A stretch of 64,000 nucleotides of DNA from Isosphaera sp. Lineage in GTDB: Bacteria; Planctomycetota; Planctomycetia; Gemmatales; Gemmataceae. Below the pieces are notes generated by a model that was given only the letters and a program-made list of their open reading frames with translations, did not search any database and was not told the origin of the DNA. Positions 42,291 through 49,807 of the stretch are shown here, piece after piece. The position numbers and the translations under genes are program-made. The stretch is from the NCBI GenBank assembly GCA_013822345.1, contig PNKH01000007.1, positions 1 through 64,000 of the forward strand. Reading direction: 5' to 3'. Position 1 is the stretch's first letter. Each line of letters starts with the position of its first letter.

Positions 42291-42332
42291 GTTAGTGACG
42301 CGTCGAAGACGCGTCTTCGACGCGTCGCTAAC
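42291..42332. repeat. Palindromic element between accA and tRNA-Glu 3' ends
   Basis: A 42-nt stretch that is one continuous palindrome: 21-bp arms 42291-42311 and 42312-42332 with a single mismatch and no spacer. It lies 10 nt after the accA stop and 14 nt beyond the tRNA 3' end on the other strand, well placed as a bidirectional terminator. Confidence 0.9.
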
Positions 42333-42346
42333 CGGACCTGGCTGGA

Positions 42347-42418
42347 TGACCCTACGGGGACTCGAACCCCGGTTTTGGCCTTGAGAGGGCCACGTCCTAA
42401 CCGCTAGACGATAGGGCC
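42347..42418 (-). tRNA. tRNA-Glu (anticodon CTC)
   Basis: On the minus strand the sequence folds as a 72-nt cloverleaf. The acceptor stem GGCCCTA pairs with TAGGGTC (one G-U). The anticodon stem TGGCC/GGCCA closes a 7-nt loop CTCTCAA with anticodon CTC. The T arm CGGGG-TTCGAGT-CCCCG is canonical. The D arm GTCTAGCGGTTAGGAC matches bacterial glutamate tRNAs. CCA is not encoded directly after the discriminator A. Confidence 0.96.
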
Positions 42419-42430
42419 GCGGACGTGTGT

Positions 42431-42459
42431 TTTTTAGGCGGCCGCGGGGCGGATGTCAA
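42431..42459 (-). promoter_or_regulatory. Promoter of tRNA-Glu
   Basis: On the minus strand a consensus -35 box TTGACA is followed after 17 bases by TAAAAA. Transcription would start near 42424, about six bases before the mature tRNA. It is back to back with the hisF promoter; the two -35 boxes are 11 bp apart. Confidence 0.75.
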
Positions 42460-42470
42460 GAGTCCGCCGG

Positions 42471-42499
42471 TTGACCCGCCCCCCGCCCGCCGGTACGAT
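42471..42499 (+). promoter_or_regulatory. Promoter of hisF
   Basis: TTGACC and TACGAT are separated by the ideal 17 bases. The transcript would begin near 42506, about 32 nt before the hisF ATG at 42538. Confidence 0.7.
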
Positions 42500-42537
42500 C
42501 AACTCTCGCACCACCCTTCGCCCCGACGACTCGCCCG

Positions 42538-43407
42538 ATGCTCACCCGGCGGATCATCCCGTGCCTCGACGTGGACCGCGGCCGCGTCGTCAAGGGGACC
42601 AACTTCGTCGGCCTGCGCGACGCCGGGGACCCGGTCGAGGTGGCCCGCCGGTACGACGAGCAGGGGGCCGACGAGCTCGTCTTCCTCGACATCTCGGCCA
42701 GCCACGAGGGCCGGGCGATCACGCTGGAGATGGTCCGGAAGGTGGCCGACACGATCTTCATGCCGTTCACCGTCGGCGGCGGCATCCGCACCCTCGACGA
42801 CGCCACCCGGCTGATCCAGGCCGGGGCCGAGAAGGTCAGCCTGAACTCGGCCGCGGTCAAGACCCCCGACCTGATCGCGGCGGTGTCCCGCCGGTTCGGC
42901 ACCTGCGCCACGGTGGTGAACATCGACCCGAAGCGGGTGCGGACGGCCCCGGCGAACCGCGACCGTGAGGGAGCGGGTGTCAGCCCCACCCGCTCCCTCA
43001 CGGTCGCGGTTCGCCCGGAGGCCGACACTCCCTCCCTGACGGTCGCGGTTCGCCCGGACGAGTGGTTCGAGGTTCACGTCAACGGCGGGCGGGTGCCGAC
43101 GGGCCTCGAAGCGGTCGCCTGGGCGAAGCAAGTCGTGGAATTGGGGGCCGGGGAAATCGTCCTGACCTCGATGGACGCCGACGGCACCAAGAACGGGTAC
43201 GACCTGCCGATGCTCGGGGCGGTGGCCCGGGCGGTGACCGTCCCGGTGGTCGCCAGCGGCGGGGCCGGGCACCCGCAGCACCTGGCCGACGCGTTCGCCG
43301 CCGGGGCCGACGCCGCCCTGGCCGCGAGCATCTTCCACTACAACGAGTTCTCGATCCCGGACACCAAGGCGTACCTCGCCGCCCGCGGCGTCCCGGTCCG
43401 CCGGTAA
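42538..43407 (+). CDS. hisF: Imidazole glycerol phosphate synthase subunit HisF
   Basis: 289 residues, compared with about 255 in most species. HisF, with the glutaminase HisH, forms imidazole glycerol phosphate and AICAR in histidine synthesis. The catalytic aspartates are present: Asp11 in [17 protein letters not shown] and Asp near 130 in VVNIDPKRV. The phosphate-binding blocks [15 protein letters not shown] and [17 protein letters not shown] are intact. The extra length is residues about 138-173, encoded by a palindromic element with a duplicated third arm ([20 protein letters not shown], then SLTVAVRP again). It sits in the loop after the second catalytic Asp, just before [17 protein letters not shown]. 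No other his gene is adjacent. Confidence 0.95.
   Translation: MLTRRIIPCLDVDRGRVVKGTNFVGLRDAGDPVEVARRYDEQGADELVFLDISASHEGRAITLEMVRKVADTIFMPFTVGGGIRTLDDATRLIQAGAEKVSLNSAAVKTPDLIAAVSRRFGTCATVVNIDPKRVRTAPANRDREGAGVSPTRSLTVAVRPEADTPSLTVAVRPDEWFEVHVNGGRVPTGLEAVAWAKQVVELGAGEIVLTSMDADGTKNGYDLPMLGAVARAVTVPVVASGGAGHPQHLADAFAAGADAALAASIFHYNEFSIPDTKAYLAARGVPVRR
42951..43057. repeat. Palindromic element with a third arm, in frame inside hisF
   Basis: Perfect 29-bp arms at 42951-42979 and 42987-43015 with a 7-nt loop. A further copy of the right arm, 26 nt with one change, lies in direct orientation at 43032-43057. Together they add about 35 codons to hisF without a stop or frameshift. Confidence 0.93.
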
Positions 43408-43438
43408 CCACCCGTCACCACCACCGGAGCGCACCCGC

Positions 43439-44599
43439 ATGGCCGCCAGCCCGAACGCCCTGAACTCGACCGACCCCGGGCTGAAGGTGGCCGCCGCCGT
43501 CCCGGGCGAGCCGCAGATCAACCAGCTGTTCCGCACCGTCATGGCCCACAAGGGGTCGGACCTGCACCTGAAGGCCGGCCTCCCGGGGATGATGCGGCTC
43601 CGCGGCGTCATCCAGAAGATGAACACCCCGCCGCTCACCCAGGAGACGCTCGAGAAGCTGATCTTCCCGATCCTGAAGGACAAGGACAAGAAGGTGCTGG
43701 AGGACACCGGCGGGGCGGACTTCGCCCACGTCATCGGGAACGACGAGGCCCGGTACCGGGTCAACCTGCTGAAGCAGCGCGGGAAGTTCGCGCTGGTCGC
43801 CCGGCTGGTGAACAACACCATCCCGACGTTCGAGAAGCTCGGGCTGCCGGCGACGATCGAGAAGCTGTGCCACTACGAGCAGGGGATGGTGCTGCTGGCC
43901 GGGGTGACCGGGTCGGGAAAGAGCACCACCATCGCGTCGATGCTCGACTACATGAACATGAACGAGGCGCTGCACATCCTGACCATCGAGGACCCGATCG
44001 AGTTCGTGTTCACCGACAAGATGAGCGTGGTGAACCAGCGGGAGGTGTACCTGGACGTGTGCGACTGGCACACCGCACTGAAGCACGCGGTCCGGGAGGA
44101 CCCGGACGTGATCCTGGTCGGCGAGATGCGGGACTCGGAGACGTTCGAGTCGGCGGTCCACGCGGCCGAGACCGGGCACGTGGTGTTCGGGACGATCCAC
44201 GCGTCGAACGCGTACAGCACGATCGACCGCATCCTCGGGCTGTTCCCGCCGAGCCAGCACGGGGCGGTGCGGCAGAGCATGGTGTTCAACCTCCGGGCGG
44301 TGGTCGCCCAGAAGCTGGTGCCGAGCATCAAGCCGGGCGTCCAGCGGGTGCCGACGAACGAGATCATGATCGTCAACCCGACGATCCGGGACCTCATCCT
44401 CAAGGGCCAGGACGCGAAGCTGCTGGACGCGATCCGGGCGTTCTACAACGAGGGGATGATGGACTTCAACAAGAACCTCGAGGACCTGGTCAACAACGGG
44501 TCGATCGACCGGGCCACGGCGCTGGAGTTCTCGCCCAACCCGGAGCAGCTGAAGATGGCCCTGAAGGGGATCAAGGTGGCGGCGTCCGGGCTGGTGTAA
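43439..44599 (+). CDS. pilT: Type IV pilus retraction ATPase PilT
   Basis: 386 residues. PilT is the cytoplasmic hexameric motor that depolymerises type IV pili, powering twitching motility and DNA uptake. The family blocks are present: NQLFRTVMAHKGSDLHLKAG, Walker A GVTGSGKSTTIASMLDYMN near 155, the Asp box ILTIEDPIEFVFTDKMSVV, Walker B-region DVILVGEMRDSETFESAVHA and HVVFGTIHASNAYSTIDRIL. The C-terminus ends with the usual helical segment. The start at 43439 is an ATG with GGAGCG upstream, 31 nt after hisF. The rest of the pilus machinery is not in the window, though the DUF1559 proteins carry prepilin-like leaders. Confidence 0.93.
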   Translation: MAASPNALNSTDPGLKVAAAVPGEPQINQLFRTVMAHKGSDLHLKAGLPGMMRLRGVIQKMNTPPLTQETLEKLIFPILKDKDKKVLEDTGGADFAHVIGNDEARYRVNLLKQRGKFALVARLVNNTIPTFEKLGLPATIEKLCHYEQGMVLLAGVTGSGKSTTIASMLDYMNMNEALHILTIEDPIEFVFTDKMSVVNQREVYLDVCDWHTALKHAVREDPDVILVGEMRDSETFESAVHAAETGHVVFGTIHASNAYSTIDRILGLFPPSQHGAVRQSMVFNLRAVVAQKLVPSIKPGVQRVPTNEIMIVNPTIRDLILKGQDAKLLDAIRAFYNEGMMDFNKNLEDLVNNGSIDRATALEFSPNPEQLKMALKGIKVAASGLV

Positions 44600-44604
44600 C
44601 AGCC

Positions 44605-44695
44605 AGCCACGGATGAACACGGATGAAACACGGATCAGACGGAAAGAATCATGCGTTCTGTCTGATCCGTGTTTCATCCGTGTTCATCCGTGGCT
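44605..44695. repeat. Palindromic element, family E, between convergent pilT and PQQ propeller genes
   Basis: Perfect 36-bp arms at 44605-44640 and 44660-44695 with a 19-nt loop. The arm contains tandem 10-12-nt units around ACGGATGAA and is AT-richer than the surroundings. It fills the gap between two stop codons and shares its outer arm with the element at 49726. Confidence 0.93.
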
Positions 44696-46071
44696 CACTT
44701 CGCCAGCGAGTAGCACACCAGTTCTTTGTCGTTCCGGGCGAACACGCACCTGTCCGCGAACGCCGGGTGCGTCCACACCACCAGCCGGCCGCGGGCGTCC
44801 CTGTTCGTCGGGTCCAGCAGGTGCGCCCGGCCCACCTCCTCGTACCCCTTCGGCGACAGCCTCGCGATGATCAGGTCGCCCTGCTCGTTGAACAGGAAGT
44901 ACCGGCCGGCGTTCCGGACGAGGAACGCGTTGCTCCACCGCTCGGTGTCCGCCGGCTGGGGACTGTCGGCCACCTTCTTCGGGGTCAGGGCCCCGCGGGT
45001 CGCCGCCATCGTCTCCCACACCCGCTTCCCGGTCCCCACCTCCAGGCACCGCAGCTCCCCGTAGCTGCACACCCCGTAGACGTGCTCCCCGTCCACCACC
45101 GGGGTGGCCATGATCGAGTTGAGGTCGGTCGTCCCGCCCGGCTTCTCGCCCCGGGTCTTGCTCTTCCACACCACCTCCGCCTTGTCCGCCCCAACCTTCA
45201 GCAGGAGCGACCCGTTGTAGAACGAGGTGACGAACAGCCGGTCGGCGCCGACCGGCCGGGGGGTCGGGGCGGTCAGGGCGGACTGCACCGGGAAGTCGAC
45301 CCGCCACAGCCGCTTCCCGCTCGCCGGGTCCAGCCCGAGCACCGCCTTCGAGTGCCAGACGATCAGCTGGCGCCTCCCGCCGAACTCGTAGACCATCGGC
45401 GGGCAGTACCCGAAGTCCCCGCCGCAGCTCTCCGCCGCCCAAAGCTCCTTCCCGGTCTTCTTGTCGAACGCCACCACCAGCCGGTCCTTCGACCCGCCGG
45501 CCAGGCAGATCAGCCGGTCGCCGTCGAGGAGCGGGTGGGCGGCGAACCCCCACTGCGGCAGGGCCGACTCGTACTCCTTGATGAAGTCCTTCGACCAGAC
45601 CGGCTTGCCGGTGGCCGCGTCCAGGCAGAACAGGTGGCCCATCGCCCCGAGGGCGTAGACGCGGTCGCCCTCGACCACCGGGGTGCACCGCGGCCCGCCG
45701 GCGTAGGCGATCGCGTACTCGACCGGGTACTCGTGCTCCCACACCTGCCGCCCGGACTTCGCGTCCAGGCACAGGACCCGCTCGTTCCCCTTCACCCGCG
45801 CCCGGCCGAACGGGTTGTCCGGGTTCTTCGCGTCCGGGTCGAGCCGCCGGTCCGGGACGTACACCTTCCCGCCGGCGACCGCCGGCCCGGCGTACCCCAT
45901 CCCGACCGGCACCGACCACAACTTCTTCGGCCCCCCCTCGGGGAACTTCTCGACGATCCCGGTCTCGCGCCACTCCCCGTCGCGCTTCGGCCCGAGCCAC
46001 TGCGGCCAGTCGTCGGCCCGGGCGGCGGTCGCCGCGACGGCCAGGCTGAGGATCCCGAACGCGGTGCGCAT
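44695..46071 (-). CDS. Secreted PQQ-type beta-propeller protein
   Basis: 458 residues with a signal peptide (MRTAFGILSLAVAATAARAD) and the planctomycete hallmark start DWPQWLGPKRDGEWRETGIV. A quinoprotein-like eight-bladed propeller follows, with repeated blocks such as GRQVWEHEYPVEYA, GKPVWSKDFIKEYE, GKELWAAESCGG and GKRVWETMAATRG. Each blade carries the AxxGxxxW docking pattern. Cofactor-binding residues of true PQQ dehydrogenases are not evident, so a structural or binding role at the cell surface is likelier. ATG at 46071, with AGGAGC upstream. A shorter paralogue lies at 51277-52518. Confidence 0.88.
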   Translation of the reverse strand: MRTAFGILSLAVAATAARADDWPQWLGPKRDGEWRETGIVEKFPEGGPKKLWSVPVGMGYAGPAVAGGKVYVPDRRLDPDAKNPDNPFGRARVKGNERVLCLDAKSGRQVWEHEYPVEYAIAYAGGPRCTPVVEGDRVYALGAMGHLFCLDAATGKPVWSKDFIKEYESALPQWGFAAHPLLDGDRLICLAGGSKDRLVVAFDKKTGKELWAAESCGGDFGYCPPMVYEFGGRRQLIVWHSKAVLGLDPASGKRLWRVDFPVQSALTAPTPRPVGADRLFVTSFYNGSLLLKVGADKAEVVWKSKTRGEKPGGTTDLNSIMATPVVDGEHVYGVCSYGELRCLEVGTGKRVWETMAATRGALTPKKVADSPQPADTERWSNAFLVRNAGRYFLFNEQGDLIIARLSPKGYEEVGRAHLLDPTNRDARGRLVVWTHPAFADRCVFARNDKELVCYSLAK

Positions 46072-46203
46072 GTCTGCTCCTGGGGGCGGGTGGGGTGGGA
46101 TACCGGCGAGACGGCGGGGGCTTTCGGTCCGGTTGTAACGCGGTCCGGGTTGTCTTAGAGTAACCGGACGGCCCCGTCCGCACCGGCCCACGAGACGCGA
46201 CCC

Positions 46204-47652
46204 ATGTTCGAAGGGATCACCCGCGGCCTGAGCGACGCGTTCAAGAAGCTCCGCGGCCGCGGGCGGCTGACCGCCGAGAACGTCAAGGACGGCCTCCGCG
46301 AGGTCCGCCGGGCGTTCCTCGAGGCCGACGTCAACTTCAACGTCCTGACCGACTTCATCGCCCGGGTCGAGGCCAAGTCGCTCGGCCAGGACGTGCTCGC
46401 CCGCGTCGACCCGTCCGAGCAGATCGTCCAGATCGTCTACCAGGAACTCGTCGCCCTGATGGGACCCGTCGACCCGCGGATCCCGCAGCGGGCGGACCGG
46501 CCGGCGGTCCTCATGCTCTGCGGGTTGCAGGGGTCCGGTAAGACGACCACCGCGGCGAAGCTGGCGCTGACGCTGAAGGGCCGCGGCCGCAAGCCGCTGC
46601 TGGCCGCCGCCGACCTCCAGCGGCCCGGGGCGGTCGAGCAGCTGCAGACGCTCGGCACCCAGATCGGCGTCCCGGTCTACAGCGAGAAGTCGACTCCGGT
46701 CGACGTGTGCCGGAACGCCGTCGCCGAGGCGAAGCGGACCCTGTGCGACAGCGTGATCCTCGACACCGCCGGCCGGCTCCAGATCGACGCCGAACTGATG
46801 GACGAGCTGAAGCGGATCGACAAGCTGGTGAAGCCGGACGAGTGCTACCTGGTCGTCGACGCGATGATCGGGCAGGAGGCGGCGAACGTCGCCAAGGCGT
46901 TCAACGACGCCCTGGAGCTGAACGCCTGCATCCTGACGAAGCTGGACGGCGACGCCCGCGGCGGGGCGGCGCTGTCGATCAAGGGCGTGACCGGGGTGCC
47001 GATCAAGTTCGTCGGCGTGGGCGAGAAGGTCGACAAGCTGGAGGACTTCGTCCCGGAGCGGATGGCCGGGCGGATCCTCGGCCAGGGCGACCTGATGGGG
47101 GTGGTCGAGAAGATCCAGAGCATCCAGCAGGACATCTCGAAGGAGGAGATGGAGAAGCAGCAGGCGGCCCTGGCCAAGGGCGCCTACACCATCGAGATGT
47201 TCCGCCAGCAGTTCTCGATGATCGCGAAGATGGGGATGAAGGACATGATGTCCCGGATGCCCGGGATGAGCGAGATGATCCCGGAGGGCGAGGACCCGGA
47301 AGAGGCGCTGAAGCGGGTCCAAGGCATGATCGACTCGATGACCAAGAAGGAGAAGGCCGACCCGGACTCGATCGACACCCCGCGGCGGCGGCGGATCGCG
47401 AAGGGGGCCGGGGTCGAGCCGCACGAGGTGAACCAGTTCCTCAAGCAGTTCGACCAGGTCCGCGGGCTGATGAAGCAGATGGCGTCGATGTCGATGTGGC
47501 AGCGGCTGAAGATGGTGACCGGGCTGGGGAAGGCCGGGGCGTTCATGCCGGGGGGCATGGACAACATGAAGCTGAAGGGGAACACCGGGCACCGGAAGAG
47601 CGCGAAGGAGCGGGCCGAGGAGCGGAAGAAGAACAAGAAGAAGCGGCGGTAG
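46204..47652 (+). CDS. ffh: Signal recognition particle protein Ffh (SRP54)
   Basis: 482 residues. Ffh binds SRP RNA and signal sequences of nascent proteins and targets them to the membrane via FtsY. N-domain (MFEGITRGLSDAFKKLRGRG), GTPase G-domain with G1 GLQGSGKTTTAAKLALTLKG near 107, DTAGRLQIDAELMDEL, and TKLDGDARGGAALSI, then the methionine-rich M-domain (MIAKMGMKDMMSRMPGMSEM) with the RNA-binding RRRRIAKGAGV-type segment. The C-terminal tail is strongly basic (AEERKKNKKKRR). It is divergent from the PQQ propeller gene; TTGTAA(46133)-N16-TTAGAG may be its promoter but is weak. The SRP RNA gene was not found in the window. Confidence 0.95.
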   Translation: MFEGITRGLSDAFKKLRGRGRLTAENVKDGLREVRRAFLEADVNFNVLTDFIARVEAKSLGQDVLARVDPSEQIVQIVYQELVALMGPVDPRIPQRADRPAVLMLCGLQGSGKTTTAAKLALTLKGRGRKPLLAAADLQRPGAVEQLQTLGTQIGVPVYSEKSTPVDVCRNAVAEAKRTLCDSVILDTAGRLQIDAELMDELKRIDKLVKPDECYLVVDAMIGQEAANVAKAFNDALELNACILTKLDGDARGGAALSIKGVTGVPIKFVGVGEKVDKLEDFVPERMAGRILGQGDLMGVVEKIQSIQQDISKEEMEKQQAALAKGAYTIEMFRQQFSMIAKMGMKDMMSRMPGMSEMIPEGEDPEEALKRVQGMIDSMTKKEKADPDSIDTPRRRRIAKGAGVEPHEVNQFLKQFDQVRGLMKQMASMSMWQRLKMVTGLGKAGAFMPGGMDNMKLKGNTGHRKSAKERAEERKKNKKKRR

Positions 47653-47719
47653 TCCGGCACGATCTTTTCAGGTAACACCCGGCGGCAGGCCGCCAGCCCT
47701 GCCCCACCGGAGGACCGCC

Positions 47720-48214
47720 ATGTCGCGCCGCTTGTTCTGCCTCGCCCTGGGCCTCGCCTCGGCCGCCGCCGTGATTTCCGCCGACCCCCGGCCGGCCGCC
47801 GGCCAGGTGAAGTTCGACCCGAACAAGGTCGACAACCCGCGGCTCCGGGCCGCCCTGCACGAGTTGCGGGAGGCCCGGGGCTGGATCCAGGAGTCGAGGG
47901 TGAACTACCCGCCCGGCGTGAAGGAGCAGGCCGTGGCCCACATCCAGGCGACGATCGACGGCCTGAGGGATGTCCTGGCGATCCGGGACGTGAACAGCTT
48001 CGTCGGGTACGACCGGAACAAGGACTACTACACCCGGTTCGCGGACAACCCGGAGCTGCGGTCCGCCCTGCAGGACGTCCGGGACGCCCGGGACGAGCTG
48101 CGGGCGTCGAAGGGCGACCTCCGTGGGCAGAAGGACGCCCTCCTCGACAACCTGGACATCGCCGCCGGGGACCTCGTCGTCCTGATCCGCCACAACCTGC
48201 CGAAGAAGAAGTGA
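47720..48214 (+). CDS. Small secreted helical protein (hypothetical)
   Basis: 164 residues. A signal peptide (MSRRLFCLALGLASAAAVIS) precedes a mainly helical, charged domain with two related halves: VDNPRLRAALHELREARGWI and ADNPELRSALQDVRDARDEL. Each half therefore repeats the pattern DNPxLRxALxxxRxAR. It is predicted to be periplasmic. The start at 47720 is preceded by GGAGG-like GGAGGACC. I do not recognise the family. It lies 67 nt after ffh in the same direction and converges with the DUF1501 gene across a family D palindrome. Confidence 0.75.
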   Translation: MSRRLFCLALGLASAAAVISADPRPAAGQVKFDPNKVDNPRLRAALHELREARGWIQESRVNYPPGVKEQAVAHIQATIDGLRDVLAIRDVNSFVGYDRNKDYYTRFADNPELRSALQDVRDARDELRASKGDLRGQKDALLDNLDIAAGDLVVLIRHNLPKKK

Positions 48215-48217
48215 CAC

Positions 48218-48280
48218 GGCGAGCCGGGAGCGTGCGCGACGGGAGGAACCTGCTCCGGTCGCGCACGCTCCCGGCTCGCC
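48218..48280. repeat. Palindromic element, family D, between convergent genes
   Basis: Perfect 23-bp arms at 48218-48240 and 48258-48280 with a 17-nt loop. The arm is GGCGAGCCGGGAGCGTGCGC plus three bases; the copy at 55601 has A for C at one position, again on both arms. It lies 3 nt after one stop codon and 8 nt before the other. Confidence 0.93.
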
Positions 48281-48288
48281 CGCCCCGT

Positions 48289-49638
48289 TCAGTCCCCGGA
48301 CCCGTCGAACAGCGGGGCGATGACCCGCCCGCGGTTCAGCTGCACCGGCCGGCCGAGCCGGTCCCGCACCTCGGCGTGCGGGTCGACGCCCAGCACCGTG
48401 TACACCGTCGCCCCGAGGTCGTCCGGCGAGTACGGGGTGGTGGACGGGTACGCGGCGTTCTTGTCGCTCCGGCCGATCACCTGGCCCGGCCGCACCCCCG
48501 CCCCGGCGAACAGCCCGCAGAAGCACGGCGCCCAGTGCTCCCGCCCGGCGTTCTTGTTCACCTTCGGCTCCCGCCCGAACTCGCCGACCATCACCACCAG
48601 CGTGTCGTCCAGCATCCCGCGGTCGCCCAGGTCGTCGAGCAGGGCCGACACCCCCGCGTCGACTGGCGGCAGGAGCTCGTTCTTCATCCGCTTGAAGTTG
48701 TTCCCGTGGGTGTCCCAGTTCTGCACCCGCCCCATGTTCGCCTGCACCACCGGCACCCCGGCCTCGACCAGCCGGCGGGCGAGCAGGATCGACTGCCCGA
48801 ACGCGTGCCGGCCGTACCGGTCGCGGACCGCCGCCGGCTCCCGGTCGAGGTCGAACGCGCGGGCCACCTTCCCGCTGGTCAGCACCGCCACCGCCTCCCG
48901 CTGCTGGTCCGACAGCTTCCGCGTCTCCGCCGACTCGGCCAGCCACCGCTGTTGCGCGTTCACCGCCCCGAGCAGCGACATCCGGTCGCGCAACTGGTCG
49001 ACGTCCATCCCGTCGGCCGGGCGGAGGTTGTCGACCCGGAAGTCGGGCCGGTTCGGGTCCTGGGTCACCTGCATGACATCGTACTTCGGCCCGAGGAACC
49101 CGGCGTGCTGGCCGGGCCACAGGAGCGGGCCTTCCATCAGGTACGTCGGCAGGTTGACCCCGACCGGGGTGCCGTCCGGCGGGCGGCGGAAGAACCCGGT
49201 CCCGGCGGCGTAGTTCGGGAAGTCGTCGCGGCTGGCGATCTTGTCGAAGAACGCCCCGGGTTGCTGGTGCCCGGTGAGGACGTGGTGGGTGGCGACGAGG
49301 TGGTTATTGTCGCGGTGGGACAGCGACCGGACGACGGCGAACCGGTCGGACCGGGCGGCCAGTTTCGGCAGCGCCTCGCACGCCAGGAGGCCAGGCGTCC
49401 GGGTCGCGATCGACCCGAGTTCGCCGCGGATCTCCGGCGGGGCGTCCGGCTTCGGGTCGAACAGTTCGAGTTGGCTGGCGGCCCCGGTCAGGAAGACGAT
49501 GATGACGGACTTCGGGGCCTTCGCGACCGCCGGCCCGCCGCGGGCGGCCGACGCCAGCCCGACGCCGAGGAGGCCGGAGTAGCCGACCTGGAGCAACTCC
49601 CGGCGGGTGACGCCGATCGGGTGGCGGGGGGCGATCAT
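48289..49638 (-). CDS. DUF1501 protein (Tat-exported, sulfatase-like fold)
   Basis: 449 residues. DUF1501 proteins are planctomycete-expanded, Tat-exported relatives of the alkaline phosphatase/sulfatase superfamily; activity is not established. The N-terminus has a twin-arginine signal (VTRRELLQVGYSGLLGVGLA), then KSVIIVFLTGAASQLELFDPKPDAP, SLSHRDNNHLVATHHVLTGH, VQNWDTHGNNFKRMKNELLP and VVMVGEFGREPKVNKNAGREHW, matching the family's metal-site regions. The start at 49638 follows GAGGAC. In most planctomycetes this gene is paired with a DUF1549/DUF1553 gene; here the only such gene is about 7 kb away at 56267. Confidence 0.9.
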   Translation of the reverse strand: MIAPRHPIGVTRRELLQVGYSGLLGVGLASAARGGPAVAKAPKSVIIVFLTGAASQLELFDPKPDAPPEIRGELGSIATRTPGLLACEALPKLAARSDRFAVVRSLSHRDNNHLVATHHVLTGHQQPGAFFDKIASRDDFPNYAAGTGFFRRPPDGTPVGVNLPTYLMEGPLLWPGQHAGFLGPKYDVMQVTQDPNRPDFRVDNLRPADGMDVDQLRDRMSLLGAVNAQQRWLAESAETRKLSDQQREAVAVLTSGKVARAFDLDREPAAVRDRYGRHAFGQSILLARRLVEAGVPVVQANMGRVQNWDTHGNNFKRMKNELLPPVDAGVSALLDDLGDRGMLDDTLVVMVGEFGREPKVNKNAGREHWAPCFCGLFAGAGVRPGQVIGRSDKNAAYPSTTPYSPDDLGATVYTVLGVDPHAEVRDRLGRPVQLNRGRVIAPLFDGSGD

Positions 49639-49725
49639 GACCAGGTCCTCGGAATGAGGCGTGGCGGGAGGGCGGCCGGCAGGAACACAATTAGAACACG
49701 CCCGCCGCGGGAAGGAAAGAAAAGA

Positions 49726-49798
49726 GCGGCCACGGATGAACACGGATGAAACACGGATCAGATCAGAACAATCTTCATCCGTGTTCATCCGTGGCCGC
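49726..49798. repeat. Palindromic element, family E (right arm shortened)
   Basis: Perfect 25-bp arms at 49726-49750 and 49774-49798 with a 23-nt loop. The left arm continues into the loop as ACACGGATCAG, exactly as in the longer copy at 44605, while the matching right-arm part is missing. It therefore looks like a derivative of the 44605 form that lost part of one arm. Confidence 0.92.
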
Positions 49799-49807
49799 AC
49801 TCCGCCT

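Noticed and set aside
47680-47700. Short inverted repeat GGCGGCAGGCCGCC after ffh
   Set aside because: Only 6 bp of stem with a 2-nt loop, expected by chance in this composition and unlike the long families.
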